Positions 22,501 to 33,251 of a stretch of DNA of 64,000 nt are shown here, piece by piece; the first letter of the stretch is position 1, and every line of letters starts with the position of its first letter. The position numbers were made by a program, and so were the translations under genes. The DNA is from Cymbomonas tetramitiformis (taxonomy: Eukaryota; Chlorophyta; Pyramimonadophyceae; Pyramimonadales; Pyramimonadaceae). A model generated the notes under the pieces. It searched no databases. It worked only from the letters and a program-made list of their open reading frames with translations, and was not told the origin of the DNA. Location: positions 62,001 through 126,000 of the forward strand of contig LGRX02031403.1 of assembly GCA_001247695.2 (NCBI GenBank). Direction: 5' to 3'.

Positions 22501-25500
22501 GACTCTCTGAAAGCTCATTCTGGAATGTTTAGAAATTTGTTGTCTCGACCATTAGGCCACGAAGTCTTGGGAAAAGCCATGGCGGAACTCGAACCCGCAA
22601 TCTGCAGCTGGTTTCCAAGCGCAGTTCATCCTCATTCTGGAAAGTGACAGAAATTTTATAGTCATCAACAAGTCACAATTCTATCGGATTGAAATGACAC
22701 ATTCATCATTCATACTTCTTTACCATGACAAGTCTCTGAATATTGTTTGCCCAAAAATAAAATGGGCACCATTGAGATAAGCGATCATGTACTGAAGAAG
22801 ATACACATATCACTAGGCAATGCCATGTTCTAGTCATAATGAAATGACATATCAGCCATTCATCAAGTACAAAAATGCAGCTTATACTAAGTTGTTGTCA
22901 TTACAGACACTTCTTGATTGACTCTCCATTAGCTTCGATACCAAAGTCAACTTCGGTACCATCACTGATTTCATTGTTCATTGTGACAATCATTATCCAG
23001 AACCATTGTCTAAGTTGGGCACACTATAGTGACCCTGAACTGACAAAGTATGTGGGCTGCAACCCAACGACTGCATTTGACATCATCTGGCATTTGCCAC
23101 ATTCAAAAACGTCAGGCATATTGCCGGTATGACGTAGAGAGAATCGGTGTTCAGATTGACATTGTTACCTCTAAATCATTCAAATGAGTAATCTCAGTCT
23201 GATTTTCTATCAAACCATTTTCACATAACATAATGATTGAATAGCATTCTCCATCACCATCTGATTGGTTTGATACACCTCTTTTAAAAGGGGGAGGAAG
23301 GAGTATAAATTCATTCATCCTCATACAGCTGCTACAAATTGATTTTACATCATTGCAATTTTGCTAGGAAGATCAAAAATCTTATGAAAAGTTCCAGCAT
23401 CTGTGCATAGCAGTCATAAAGTTTGACGACATCATGCCGATTGAAGCATCAAATGAAGTCTTATTTGACTTACTGACACATAAAGTTCATTGTGAAGAAA
23501 TCATATATGCATATTCACATGCTCTGTCATATTATATGAAGGGCACTGACATACTGTAGGAGAACGATGGTTTTTCAAATGTGAATAAGCTGTATTGTAA
23601 GCTTACGACCATCACTTTGACGTCAACAGCCTAAGATGCTGATTGTCGAAATTCAAGAGTTGAAGGATTCGTTGAATCAACCTTGGTAACATGTGTTTTG
23701 ATTGATGAATTGTTGATCCATGATTTCTCCCCAAATCTAAAGAAGCTGGCACACAAGTTGTTGCCAATGTCTTAAGTAAAGCATCTGAGCAAAGGATTGC
23801 CAGTTGTGCCATCAGGCATCGAATTCCATAACAGCAAAGCCGAGTGAGTAAGACACTCTAGCCATTTGCCCGTCATTCCTTCCAGGTTCATGACAAGAGA
23901 CAATTCATCAAAGTCATACACCAATGCATAAGTCACATGTATGGTTGCACAGTTTGTATCCGAATGCAACCCCATCGAGATTAAGCATCTAGACAGCAAC
24001 TCTGGCCAACAAAAAGCCTTCCTGTCTTCGGATATCTTGAGCATTCTCATTTCCAGTTCCATTGTGGACTAGGAAGCATCATGCCTGTGCCTCGCCGGGA
24101 CATTGAACAAAGCCGCACACTTGAGGCGAGCCTTATGAGACAGTGACCTTTGGCTTGTGGGGCGTCAACCCCTTATCAAATCCTGAACACTTGTTAACAC
24201 CTGGATAAATCTATCATGATGCAACTTAAGTGGGATTATAAGTTCCATATAATCATATTGTCTACGTATGCTGAAGGCATAACTGCCGCATATGGTCACA
24301 ATAGGTCGCAGCTTCTATAACATTGTGGCTTCTGAGTCAAAAGCTGATAGCCGATGACTTTTGCCAATAAATTGCCGACCTAATAATAATCAGGCCGTGG
24401 AAACATGTACCCAAGAGGTTTTCGTCGATCGGTCGTATATAATCAGGGCTGCATCCCAAGAACTGCAGGGCTGCATCCCAAATACTGCAGGGCAGCATCC
24501 CGAGAACTGCAGGGTTATATCCCTAACATTTTTACCCTGCATCAAATTGATATGACAGGAGCGGGAATTGATCCTCCCTTGCTGAGGTGTAGTGAGCCTT
24601 GTAAAAATCATACCCTTGCACAGATACGCACACATGCGAGATATCATATCTGTGGATAAATAAAAACTGCTAAAATACTACCTTTGCCAAGACCGTGGTT
24701 AGTCATCGGATTCTGTGGCCAGTCATCCGAAACTACCGGAGACATCGACTGAGGTAGACGGAGTTGTGATCCTAAGTTGTGCTTGACAAACATAACTAAA
24801 TAAATTTCACATTAGTACGTGGCGAATTCATTCTCACTCATAGCGACAGATGTTCGTCAAAGCGTGCGTACTGGACAAAAACATTGAGGAGTTGAGCAGA
24901 CCGGTTGAGGATTATAAGTCCAATTCCGTTAAGCAGGGCCACTCCGTTTGCATTAAAACAAGCCCCCGGTGAAATAACTCCGGAAACGAACACGGGCTCC
25001 CCATGACCGCCTGTGAACCTCCGAAGTAGCTTCAGGAGGGGAGGAAGGGTTGGGTGCACTAATATATAACAACTGTGGAAACGAACAGCAAACGATCAGT
25101 TGTATATATAAGGCCGAGAATCGTGCGATTATAAATCGTTAAATCGTGGGATCATCGTTCGCAAAAGCGACGACGGCTAGCGCAAATAATCCGTAACGTA
25201 CACCTCGGATACTTTGAATCGTCACTCTGACGCACGATACGTGTGGATCAATCAGTAATCCAGCGTCAATCTGTATCACGAAACGCAATTCATTGAACCT
25301 TGAATCGTCACTCTGCAATACGATACGCAATTCAAAGGGGGCTACATCCTAAGAACTGTAAGGCTAATGCCTAAGGTGAGGGACTAAAGTGGACTCAGTT
25401 CCCCCCAATAACCTAAAAACACCATGAGGGACGCCTCAAATCGGTGTAAGAAGACTGGTACCAGCAAGAAGCAACAACAACAAAGACATCAAAGACATAT

Positions 25501-25549
25501 ACAAAGGTATGCCCGTTGTGAGGTCACAACTCTTTTAAGAGGGGAGATC
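16552..25549. other. internal non-coding region of the LARD-like element
   Basis: Nine kilobases with no convincing gene on either strand; the longest open frames are about 110 codons and have no family features. It holds CA and TA microsatellites (near 17448-17465, 18048-18064, 18418-18440 and 18465-18480) and a recurring GGCTGCATCCCAAGAACTGC-type motif (see separate entry). A tRNA-like 3' half lies on the minus strand near 22568-22640 (B-box GGGTTCGAGTTCC, no matching 5' half). Confidence 0.7.
19480..19562. repeat. GGGCTACAACCCAAAGACTG motif cluster
   Basis: Four tandem variants of a unit of about 22 bp. Scattered relatives occur at about 20873-20935, 23053-23075, 24445-24525 and 25338-25365 in the same element. 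Within each unit GGGCTGCA and its near-complement can pair. Confidence 0.6.
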
Positions 25550-26177
25550 TGTCAGGGTTATGACCGATGACACATGTGTCATACGTGTCATATCTATCAG
25601 ACATGTCATACCTGTCAGACATGTCATACCATGTTATGTCATGTCATGTCGAGTCATGTCATATATTATAATGACAGACAGTCGTCAGACATTCGTCAGA
25701 CAGTCGTCAGTACGGTCGACTATGACTGTACATGTCATCGAGATGATAAGTCACATCATCTGTCATTCATTCAAGGTAAGACTTGAATGGCACATGCCAT
25801 CGAGAGGCCGTATGTCGCGGACTCGAGATGGCAAAGCAAGATCCATCTTGAAGAACCGAAATGGTTCGGAGAGAATGCATCTTCGCTTCTAGCATGTTCT
25901 GAATAAGCATGCGCAGTATCATATGGCAAACGCATTATTCGTTTAGCCGATACTGGTCGTTCAACCAATGTCTCGGGTTCACAACCCAATAGCGGTACCA
26001 TCTATGCGATGGGAGACATTCGGTATAGATGAGCTAGCGTTGTGCTAGAGCAGTATCTTCTGTCAGAAGTCTGCACTCATCCCCGCTAATAACTTGCACG
26101 TGTGTTACCGTCCCATAACACCGTACTTTCTATTATATTATATGATATACTAAGGGCTCGCATGTCAGCCCGTATCA
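25550..26177 (+). repeat. 3' LTR of the LARD-like element
   Basis: 628 bp. It is shorter than the 5' copy mainly because the GTCATAC-type run has fewer units. A polypurine tract precedes it at about 25536-25549. Confidence 0.85.
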
Positions 26178-26573
26178 CTTACCGTCGGTCCGACGGTTCC
26201 GCTCGTCGCGCCACTTCGATGGTGGAAACTTGACACCACCGCCCCCATGCCGACGGGGAAAATCATCCCGTGGCGGCGGTGTGCCTCGCGTATGCTCGCG
26301 CTCGTCATGACGAAGGGAGGCAAGTAGGGTAGAAGCCTCACCGACGATACGAGCGAACTCCTCGAGGAAGTCCGAGATGTCACGTGGCTCCCCACCCGCG
26401 TAAGCCGACCCGACAGGCGTGAGCGTCGGGGTAGGCGCGTCCGCCTTGAGGCGGTTGGGAGGGCCATTGGTGGGGTTTGCACACCACCAAACCTCGAGAA
26501 CGTGCGTGTAGATCTCCTCGATGCCCACTTTCGCCAACTCAGTGTCCAGGCGAAGCGGGGTAATTACCTCCCC
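26178..26573 (-). pseudogene. gag-like zinc-knuckle gene, first visible piece
   Basis: A minus-strand exon that probably begins after a TAG acceptor at 26574-26576. It reads through a helical, Gag-like segment (ISDFLEEFARIVGEASTL) and a charged Arg/Gly-rich region before meeting the LTR element. An in-frame TAG lies at the proposed acceptor, so earlier coding sequence, if any, is in another exon. A 28-codon minus-strand frame at 27366-27452 (MEKIDRLEYF start) is a weak candidate for it. The exon cannot make its full product in this arrangement unless about 10 kb is spliced out. Confidence 0.5.
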
Positions 26574-26579
26574 CTACCA

Positions 26580-27140
26580 TTTTAGAAAATGTTAGTACGC
26601 GCACTAACGGTACGCTAAAGACCCACTAACTATATAAGAGTACGGCGCGTTAGTGTGCATGTAGGTACTCTAAAGGCACACTAACCGCAACGTTAGTGTG
26701 CCGTTAGGTCGTGCATTCTGTGAAACATACCTTAACGACACCTTAACGGCATACTAACTCAGTATAATCACTTGCGTTTAGGACATTAACTGTGCCCTAA
26801 GTGTGCATACTAACGGAACAATAACGGGACACTAACGGCACAATAACAGAGAATATTAACAGGCAGTTAGTTCGTAGATAGTGTATAAGTAGTGCATACT
26901 TAGTGTACCTAAACCTTACACATTAACGGCGTACTAATAACACACTACCTCCGTGCATTAACGGGTGGTTAGTACGTAGTTAACACACTGTTAGCATACA
27001 TTAACTACATGCGAATTACACATTAACTGGTATCCTAGTGTATTAATGGTATACTAACTATGCACTTTAAACAGTTTTAGTGTGTCGTTAGTGTGCTGTT
27101 TGTGTGTCGTTAGTAGTATATTAACGACACACTATACGAG
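26580..27140. repeat. dispersed ACTAACGG/CCGTTAGT motif cluster
   Basis: Dozens of short variants of CACTAACGGCA and its complement GTTAGTGTGC lie in both orientations with no fixed period. The same motifs reappear at 28530-28800, 30260-30360, 30510-30640 and 44210-44280. I see no gene. Confidence 0.6.
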
Positions 27141-27740
27141 CTTCACGCAACGCACGAAATCCGCAAAAATAGTGACATAAACAAGCAATGCAGATACGTG
27201 CGAAACAAGCTAGCATACGCATGGAACACTCGAGCATGTTTAATACAATCATATTAATACGATAATGTAGCTAGCTAGGCACGATGGGATACAATTGGGA
27301 CTACTCATCTCTATCCTACCAATATGCAAAATAACGTTCTATTCGTACGATTTCTAGTTCCAACACTACGATTGTAAACAATCGATCAATCTAGCACGCT
27401 CGAAGGGAAGCTTGAAGCTCATGAAGTACTCGAGGCGGTCGATTTTCTCCATTTAGGGTTTCTCCAAAACAGCCGATCTGAAAAGTAAAGCAAAGAACCA
27501 ACACTTAGTAAAAAGCGGAAAACGCATTAAAGATTCCCTTGTGCAAAACATAACTAGCAACCTAGGAACCTCAAAGCGAAGCGCGAATGTGAACGCGAGA
27601 TGATGGTGGAAAAAATTGATTTCACCACTCGAATATTTTCAGCGATCTGAAAAACAAAACCAACCAAGTAACGTTTAGTAAAGATGAAAGATAATATACG
27701 TGACAAACGAAATTAACGAAGGAAACTGAAAAGGAGAGGT
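27141..27740. other. intergenic, no gene recognised
   Basis: AT-rich sequence with two similar GATCTGAAAA(G/A) patches (about 27475 and 27645) and the possible small exon noted for the gag-like gene. Nothing else stands out. Confidence 0.5.
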
Positions 27741-27808
27741 GGAGTGAGTTGGATTTGAACCAACTATTTCGAGTGCAAAGGACTCGCGGGAATCTTCCCG
27801 TTCACTCC
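27741..27808 (-). tRNA. tRNA-like cloverleaf (TTT anticodon position), atypical
   Basis: The minus strand folds into a complete 68-nt cloverleaf. It has a 7-bp acceptor (GGAGTGA/TCACTCC), a 4-bp D stem with a 4-base loop, a 5-bp anticodon stem (CGAGT/ACTCG) with loop CCTTTGC, and a 5-bp T stem with loop TTCAAAT. It lacks the usual D-loop GG and U33, and the A box is poor. It may be a tRNA-derived repeat, an organelle-type insertion or a pseudogene rather than a working lysine tRNA. Confidence 0.4.
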
Positions 27809-28364
27809 AAGTCAAAGTTCCGCGCATGCCAAGGATGAGCGCGCTAAGCACACACAAAATAATACATATACATATAAAAAACATGCACTACAAACCTGCG
27901 ACATATTGCAGCGAGCAAGAATGAGAAATATCATAACATGCAACCCGCTGGCGAGGCGACCACACGCTGCTGCACGCTGCTGGACGGTGAAATGTGAAGC
28001 GTTGACGACTGAAGCGGTGAGTTAAAACTTTTACAGTATTCTGCAAAAATGCCTACAGTGAGTGGACACCTTCACTTCCCGTTGCGCGTTGGGGGGCGTG
28101 AGAAGTCACAGCACGTCCTCGTCACGCGAGCACGATCGACGATAACGATGACGATGACGAATTCTGCGAAACATGTGCCATGCCATGCCATGCGATGCCA
28201 TCGGACGATTGGAGATGGAATAATCCACCGCATGACGCTCGCGCTGCCTCGCGGGTTGGGGATCGCAGGCACGCAGGTCACGTATCGATCGCGATCGTCA
28301 TCGATTATTCCACCCCACCTCGCGATTGTGGATTTGGTCATTATTTCCGTTATCGCGTGATTAA

Positions 28365-28447
28365 CTGTGATCGTAGCTCAGTTGGACATAATAGAAGATC
28401 TTTCATCGTGTGCAACCACCTGCGAAGGTTCAAATCCAGTGCGGTGA
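28365..28447 (+). repeat. tRNA-derived sequence with A and B boxes
   Basis: A good A box (TAGCTCAGTTGG, near 28373-28384) and B box (GGTTCAAATCC, near 28428-28438) lie about 54 bp apart. The acceptor and T stems do not pair well. This fits a tRNA-derived SINE head or a decayed tRNA gene. Confidence 0.4.
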
Positions 28448-28614
28448 TATTTTAGTCGCGCGATTCGACGCCATTCACGAAATTTCCTATCACATTTGGG
28501 AATTTAGAGTTTTTAGGGAATCTTCCATTGTTGGTACGCTAACGGGACGCTAACGGCAAGCCTTTGCGCAATAACGTTGCCCTAACTGCACACTAACAAA
28601 AGGAATCTTTTAGG

Positions 28615-28797
28615 GAATGTGCCATTGTGAGTTATTGCATGGCACCTTAACGACGTCAATAGGGTGCCGTTAGGTGTTATGTTTCATCCGAAGGACTAAC
28701 TGGTCGCTAGGTTAGTGCAACGGATGAAACAAAACACCTAACGGCCCCCTATTGACGTCGTTAAGGTGCCATGCACTAACTCACAATGGCATATTCC
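28615..28797. mobile_element. foldback MITE
   Basis: Two arms of about 76 bp (28615-28690 and 28721-28797) are near-perfect inverted copies (CACCTTAACGACGTCAATAG in the left arm) around a 30-bp loop. It probably sits inside the larger inverted-repeat element. Confidence 0.75.
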
Positions 28798-29410
28798 AGT
28801 GTCGACAACGGGTCCAAACCGTATCCGTCGGAGCCTGAGACCTTGAGGCTCCAACGGAGCCGGAGCCTGGTACCCTAGAACTCGAATGGGTACGGACTCG
28901 CACGGAGGCTAGGATTTTAAGGCTCCATTGGTGACGGGAACTAACGGAGCTTGGATTTTATGAACCCTTCGGGTTCGGTAATCATCGGATCCTGGCTTAT
29001 TCAGGCTCCTACGGAGCCGGAGCCTGTGTGCCTCATGCTCCCTCGGGTTCGGGTTATTCGGGTCCCGCACACCCATAAAACCCTACGGAGACGGATGCTA
29101 CACTATGGCATACACATTCGCAAAACCAAAAGAATCGGACAATTCAATGTTATATATGATAATACAACTAGTTCGAAGGCTTCTTCACATTCTAGCAAAA
29201 AACAATCGTAGTTTCATGCACTGTCACCATCCTCACTATCAAACACACACTCTTCGTGGTCAGGCCGAGCAGCGACGTCCTCCTCAACCTACGTGATAAC
29301 ACCGACAGACGTGACACGAAGACGACTCAATAGGGGTAAAGAAGAGCGTTTTGAACGGCTATTTCTTCCCACGATGGAGGGGACGAGAACATGAGGATGC
29401 GTGAGCTAAC

Positions 29411-29653
29411 CTGAAAGCGTAAGGCCTCGGTCTTCGCAGAGTTACGACAAGTGCCGAACTGTCGACATGTGGAATACTCTACAGCCGTGGATACAAATTC
29501 CTTAGCGCGATCCTCCGCATCCATGCCATTGAACCAATGGCCAGGAATATTTATCTTCACATTCAAATCTGCCTGCTCTTGACCTGGATATTTTTTCACG
29601 ATTTCGCACGGCAGCGACAACTGAATTGAGGTTGTCTTTTTGTTGGCCGTCAT
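29411..29653 (-). CDS. exon-like segment inside the inverted-repeat element
   Basis: The minus strand reads from ATG at 29653 for about 81 codons (MTANKKTTSIQLSLP start, NIPGHWFNGMDAEDRAKEF core) to a CAG|GTTAGC donor at 29411. The composition is that of a real protein, unlike the neighbouring frames. It may be a captured host exon or the start of a small element gene. I recognise no family. Confidence 0.35.
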
Positions 29654-30367
29654 TTTCGATAGTCCCTAGGAAAGGATAGGCGTGTCTACTTGTGCGCTTG
29701 TCACAATTGAGAATTATGGAGTTCTTACTAGCGAACAAAGCAATATTTATCCCAAGGGAATGGTTCACACATATGATATTTGATATATTTAATATCAGAT
29801 ACTCTATGCTCCTTGCTGGACACGCACACACGAGACACGACCCGCATAGATTCCGTGTGTCACAGTATTTTCCCCTTTCGAACACGCACATCACGCCACG
29901 CAAGACGCCAACGCCATCAGCCAAGTCCCATTTGACGCCCGATCCGACGGAGGCGGCTCTGGGAGATCTTAGGACCCGATGGGGACGGGCACGCCCGGAG
30001 CCTGCGATCTTCGTGATCCATCGGATACGGAGCCTGGAAATATCCGGCTCCGACGGGCACGGTATTCGTCGGATCCTGAGATCTTTGGAATCCGTCGGAG
30101 ACGGAGCCTAGACTTCACGAGCTCCGATGGAGACGGTTCCCCATCGGATCCTGATGAAATTCGGACCCGTCGGAGACGGAGGCTGGGAAAGTTGACGACC
30201 CGGCTACGGGTCCCGGGTTGAGCCCGTACCCGTTGTCGACACTGGCATATTCCCTAAAAGATTCCTTTTGTTAGTGTGCAGTTAGGGCAACGTTATTGCG
30301 CAAAGGCTTGCCGTTAGCGTCCCGTTAGCGTCCAGTTGGCGCCATACTCACAATGGAAGATTCTCTA

Positions 30368-31053
30368 AAGCCTTTGAAAATTCGACTGCAAATTTTTATT
30401 CGCAAAAATTCGAAAGTGAAACCTACGACATCCACACCAACCTTGCTAGAGGCCCGCTTGGCTACTCACGCTTTGCTTTGATGGTGATTGGTTTGGTGTA
30501 CAAAAAACATGCTAACGGCGTACTAACTAAAGCACATTCCCGTTCAATTAGCGTAACGTTAGTGCCCTAAGGCCTGCCGTTAGCGTACCAACAATGCGAC
30601 ATTCCCCAAAAGATTCCTTCTGTTAAATTCACACTAACAACGCGACTGTCACATAGTAGGAGGGCGGGGGGTGGGGTGGGGGGCAGAAATGCTATTTTGT
30701 GCAATGAACAATAAACGTCAAGGTGAACATTTTCATGTAATGTGACCACTAGACCATCGAAGCGTTTGATCACCAAATGAGTGCACGCACTAATTTATGA
30801 CCTCAGATTCGACAGTGTCACATGTCATCACCTCGCTATCCTTTCATTACAATTTCCAATCTGTAGGTAGAACACGCCGAGACGATGTGTCACACGCCAT
30901 CGCCTCGCCATCCTTTCATTAAAATTTCCAATCTGTAGGTAGAACACGCCGAGACGATGTGTCACACGTCATGCAAACGCACAAAATTTATCTGTCCGGC
31001 TGTGACACGCGCCTTCAAACAAATGTACATTCTGCGACGCATAAAAGTAGAGT
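30368..31053. other. intergenic with motif remnants
   Basis: Contains another patch of ACTAACGG/GTTAGTG motifs (30510-30640), a G-run (30655-30685) and a direct repeat of about 65 bp (near 30838-30905 and 30898-30970, sharing CCTTTCATTA and GTAGGTAGAACACGCCGAG). No gene seen. Confidence 0.5.
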
Positions 31054-31127
31054 GGCCTACGGCGGGATTCGAACCCACGTCTCAACGGATTCGACAAGTC
31101 GCGTACTACCAACTATACTACGTGGGC
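31054..31127 (-). tRNA. tRNA-like sequence with good A and B boxes, broken anticodon stem
   Basis: The minus strand has a 7-bp acceptor pairing with one mismatch, a D arm with TAGTATAGTTGGTAGTA, and a T arm GTGGG-TTCGAAT-CCCGC. The segment around TTGTCGAA (an Asp-type GTC) does not make a normal 5-bp anticodon stem. It is either a decayed aspartate-like tRNA gene or one with an unusual anticodon arm. Confidence 0.45.
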
Positions 31128-31164
31128 TTTAAGTGATAGAAATGTAGTATGTAAAATATTAAAC

Positions 31165-31319
31165 CTGAGAGTTTTCTGATCTGTGACAGGTGACTGGAAG
31201 TATGACAGTCACCGGGAACCGATCTGAAAACTGAGGTTTTCTAATCGGTCGGAGGCCATAAGAGCCGTCTCAGTGACTGAGAAGGCTTCTTGCCGTGTTC
31301 TGATTAACTGTGTGGAAGT
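31165..31319 (+). repeat. split direct repeat A1
   Basis: Matches 32834-32988 with one visible substitution (GTTCTGATTAAC versus GTTCTGGTTAAC). Confidence 0.8.
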
Positions 31320-31402
31320 GTCTCGCTGCGCGTTCCGTAGTGAGAATTTGTTCGTTGATTACGTAGCGCAGTTGAGAATTTTTATCTATTTTTGTGCGCG
31401 GA

Positions 31403-32248
31403 ATGGAGTGGTACACGGACGCTGAGAAATGCCAGCTCAAGATTACGGAGTTGGAGGCGCGACCCCAGTATGTGGCAGCGATTATTGCTTTTGGTGAGGG
31501 AGAGGAGCTTACGCCTGAACAGGGGAAGCTGATGGTCCAAATGGGTCGCTTTACCAATCGGTTGGCGCAATTGTTGGGGGACGCGACTCAAGCGGCTGGA
31601 AAGCGTGGGCGCCCTTGGGAAATGCCTGTGGACCTGGAGAACTTTCCAGGGTCTGATCGTGTGGAGCTGACCAAGGCCACGAACGAAAAGGACAAGGACA
31701 AGGGGTTGCGCAAGCAGTATGCTGAGGTCCAGCACCACTACGTCGCTCACGTCACGACGGTGGCAGCGGTGAAGGACGTTCAGCAATTGGTGGTGGGTTT
31801 GGAGCTGCCTGAGGACGCGATTAGGGCCCTTGAGCGTGTAATGGACCTGGCTGAGAAGGGTAGGGAGCGAGCACGAGCTCGTGCCAAAATGTTGGCAATG
31901 GTCAGCGACAAGGGGCCTGAGTTGGGTTGGCCGATGTGCGAGAAGTTGGAGTTGCGCTCGTATGTTGACAACGAGGAGGAAGACAAGGCGATGCGAAAAG
32001 CCGAGAAGTTGGTGAAGGCGGAGAAGCAGGTGGCTGCTGCTGCAGCAAAACAGCGCGACCAGCCGAGGGGGAATTCAGCAGGGGAGCGTTTTTCTTATGA
32101 ACATCCTGTTGTGAATGTACCTTCCCCTCCTATGCCCCAAGATGGTGTGAGGATCCAGTGCTGGAATTGCCGCCAATGGGGGCACCACCAGAACGGTTGT
32201 ACCCTGCCTCGCGGTGCTGGTCGTGGCCGTGGACGTGGTGGATTTTGA
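31403..32248 (+). CDS. Gag-like zinc-knuckle protein
   Basis: A 281-residue protein starting at ATG 31403, 84 bp after repeat A1. It is rich in charged helices: a Lys/Glu-rich stretch near residues 90-105 and a coiled-coil-like Ala/Lys/Glu segment near 190-225. Near the C terminus is an exact CX2CX4HX4C zinc knuckle (CWNCRQWGHHQNGC), followed by an Arg/Gly tail (GRGRGRGGF). This is the expected Gag for nucleic-acid packaging. The frame is intact, so the element may still supply Gag. No pol follows; 32249-32765 has no coding features. Confidence 0.75.
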   Translation: MEWYTDAEKCQLKITELEARPQYVAAIIAFGEGEELTPEQGKLMVQMGRFTNRLAQLLGDATQAAGKRGRPWEMPVDLENFPGSDRVELTKATNEKDKDKGLRKQYAEVQHHYVAHVTTVAAVKDVQQLVVGLELPEDAIRALERVMDLAEKGRERARARAKMLAMVSDKGPELGWPMCEKLELRSYVDNEEEDKAMRKAEKLVKAEKQVAAAAAKQRDQPRGNSAGERFSYEHPVVNVPSPPMPQDGVRIQCWNCRQWGHHQNGCTLPRGAGRGRGRGGF

Positions 32249-32765
32249 CCGTGTGGCCATGAGTGCCGTTGGCCATGAGTGCCGTTGCCGTACGTCGGCG
32301 TGTGATCGCAATGAACTTTGGTCTGTGCGGAATTGCCAGACGTAGGAATGAATTTTGAAGAACCCTAATTTGTATGGCGTGATGCCGTTGTAAGCGAGCA
32401 CGAGTCTCGCGTGGTGTGAATTGTGCGAGTTTTTGTTTGAGTGCTTTTCAAGTTTCTTAATTGTGCTTTCTTTGATGCGTAGATGCTTTCTTGGGGCGAT
32501 GTGTCTCGTGGACGTGTATTGGCGTCGTTGCCGCGATTGCGTGAGTCTTGATGTTTTGACGGAGTGTCGATGTGAGTGCTTAACTCCGATTGTTTTTGCT
32601 GTGTTGTCTTAATGCTGTCGGTAAATTTTGCAGGTTTGGGCTTCTGGTTTCGGCAGGCAGCAGGGCGGTCTTGCTGAGTTGCAATGCTAGTTGAGTTTGT
32701 TGCAATGCTAGTTGAGTTTCTTATTTGCCCCTTTTCCGCACTGCTTTGTGGTGATCTTTGTGGGC

Positions 32766-32833
32766 TTGCAGCGGCCGAGTTTCCATTACAAATGTGTCAT
32801 TTGTCGGCTCTGTAGCCGTAGCCGATTAGAAAA
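32766..32833 (+). repeat. split direct repeat B1
   Basis: Matches 33252-33320 from TTGCAGCGGCCGAG to CCGATTAGAAAAC; directly followed by A2. Confidence 0.8.
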
Positions 32834-32988
32834 CTGAGAGTTTTCTGATCTGTGACAGGTGACTGGAAGTATGACAGTCACCGGGAACCGATCTGAAAAC
32901 TGAGGTTTTCTAATCGGTCGGAGGCCATAAGAGCCGTCTCAGTGACTGAGAAGGCTTCTTGCCGTGTTCTGGTTAACTGTGTGGAAGT
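32834..32988 (+). repeat. split direct repeat A2
   Basis: Second copy of A1; abuts B1. Confidence 0.8.
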
Positions 32989-33251
32989 CCCGCCCCCCGC
33001 CCTTGAGCAGGTAGCACCGTGGCAGCGGTGATCGGAGTGCACTGGTAGCAGCTGAATGGAAGATTGTTCTTGGCCCGCGGAAGGGTAGACGGATCTTTGT
33101 TAGGCTCCGTAGAGAGTAGGCTGTGGCATTGCACCTGTGCAGTACTGACTGTTTTGGCAGAGACTAGCAACAGTTATCCCTCATGGGGGCCTGCGAAGGA
33201 CCCTCATGCTAGTTCCTGCTTTGAGTGCTGTGCAGTAGACTTAGCTGGGTG

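Larger units (their letters stand above)
15909..26177. mobile_element. 10.3-kb non-coding LTR retroelement (LARD-like)
   Basis: Two long terminal repeats, 15909-16551 and 25550-26177, both start TGTCAGGG and end CGTATCA. They are flanked by the same 5-bp target duplication CTTAC (15904-15908 and 26178-26182). A purine tract (AAGAGGGGAGATC) lies directly before the right LTR, so transcription should run in the plus direction. TGGTATTC two bases after the left LTR is a weak match to an initiator-Met primer-binding site. The 9-kb interior has no gag or pol, only short AT-rich frames, which fits a large retrotransposon derivative depending on another element's proteins. Confidence 0.85.
28513..30367. 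mobile_element. 1.85-kb element with about 120-bp terminal inverted repeats
   Basis: The left arm (28513-28624) and right arm (30244-30367) are near-perfect inverted copies sharing AATCTTCCATTG, GACGCTAACGGCAAGCC and AAAAGGAATCTTTTAGGG. A further inner match, CAGTGTCGACAACGGG, occurs near 28797 and is inverted near 30230. A foldback element (28615-28797) is inserted at the inner edge of the left arm. The interior has GGAGCC/CGGATCC-rich repeats and one exon-like segment on the minus strand. No transposase is visible, so it is probably non-autonomous. Confidence 0.7.

Noticed and set aside
22568..22640. A tRNA gene in the LARD interior
   Set aside because: Only the 3' half (B box and T arm) is convincing; no pairing 5' acceptor or A box was found.
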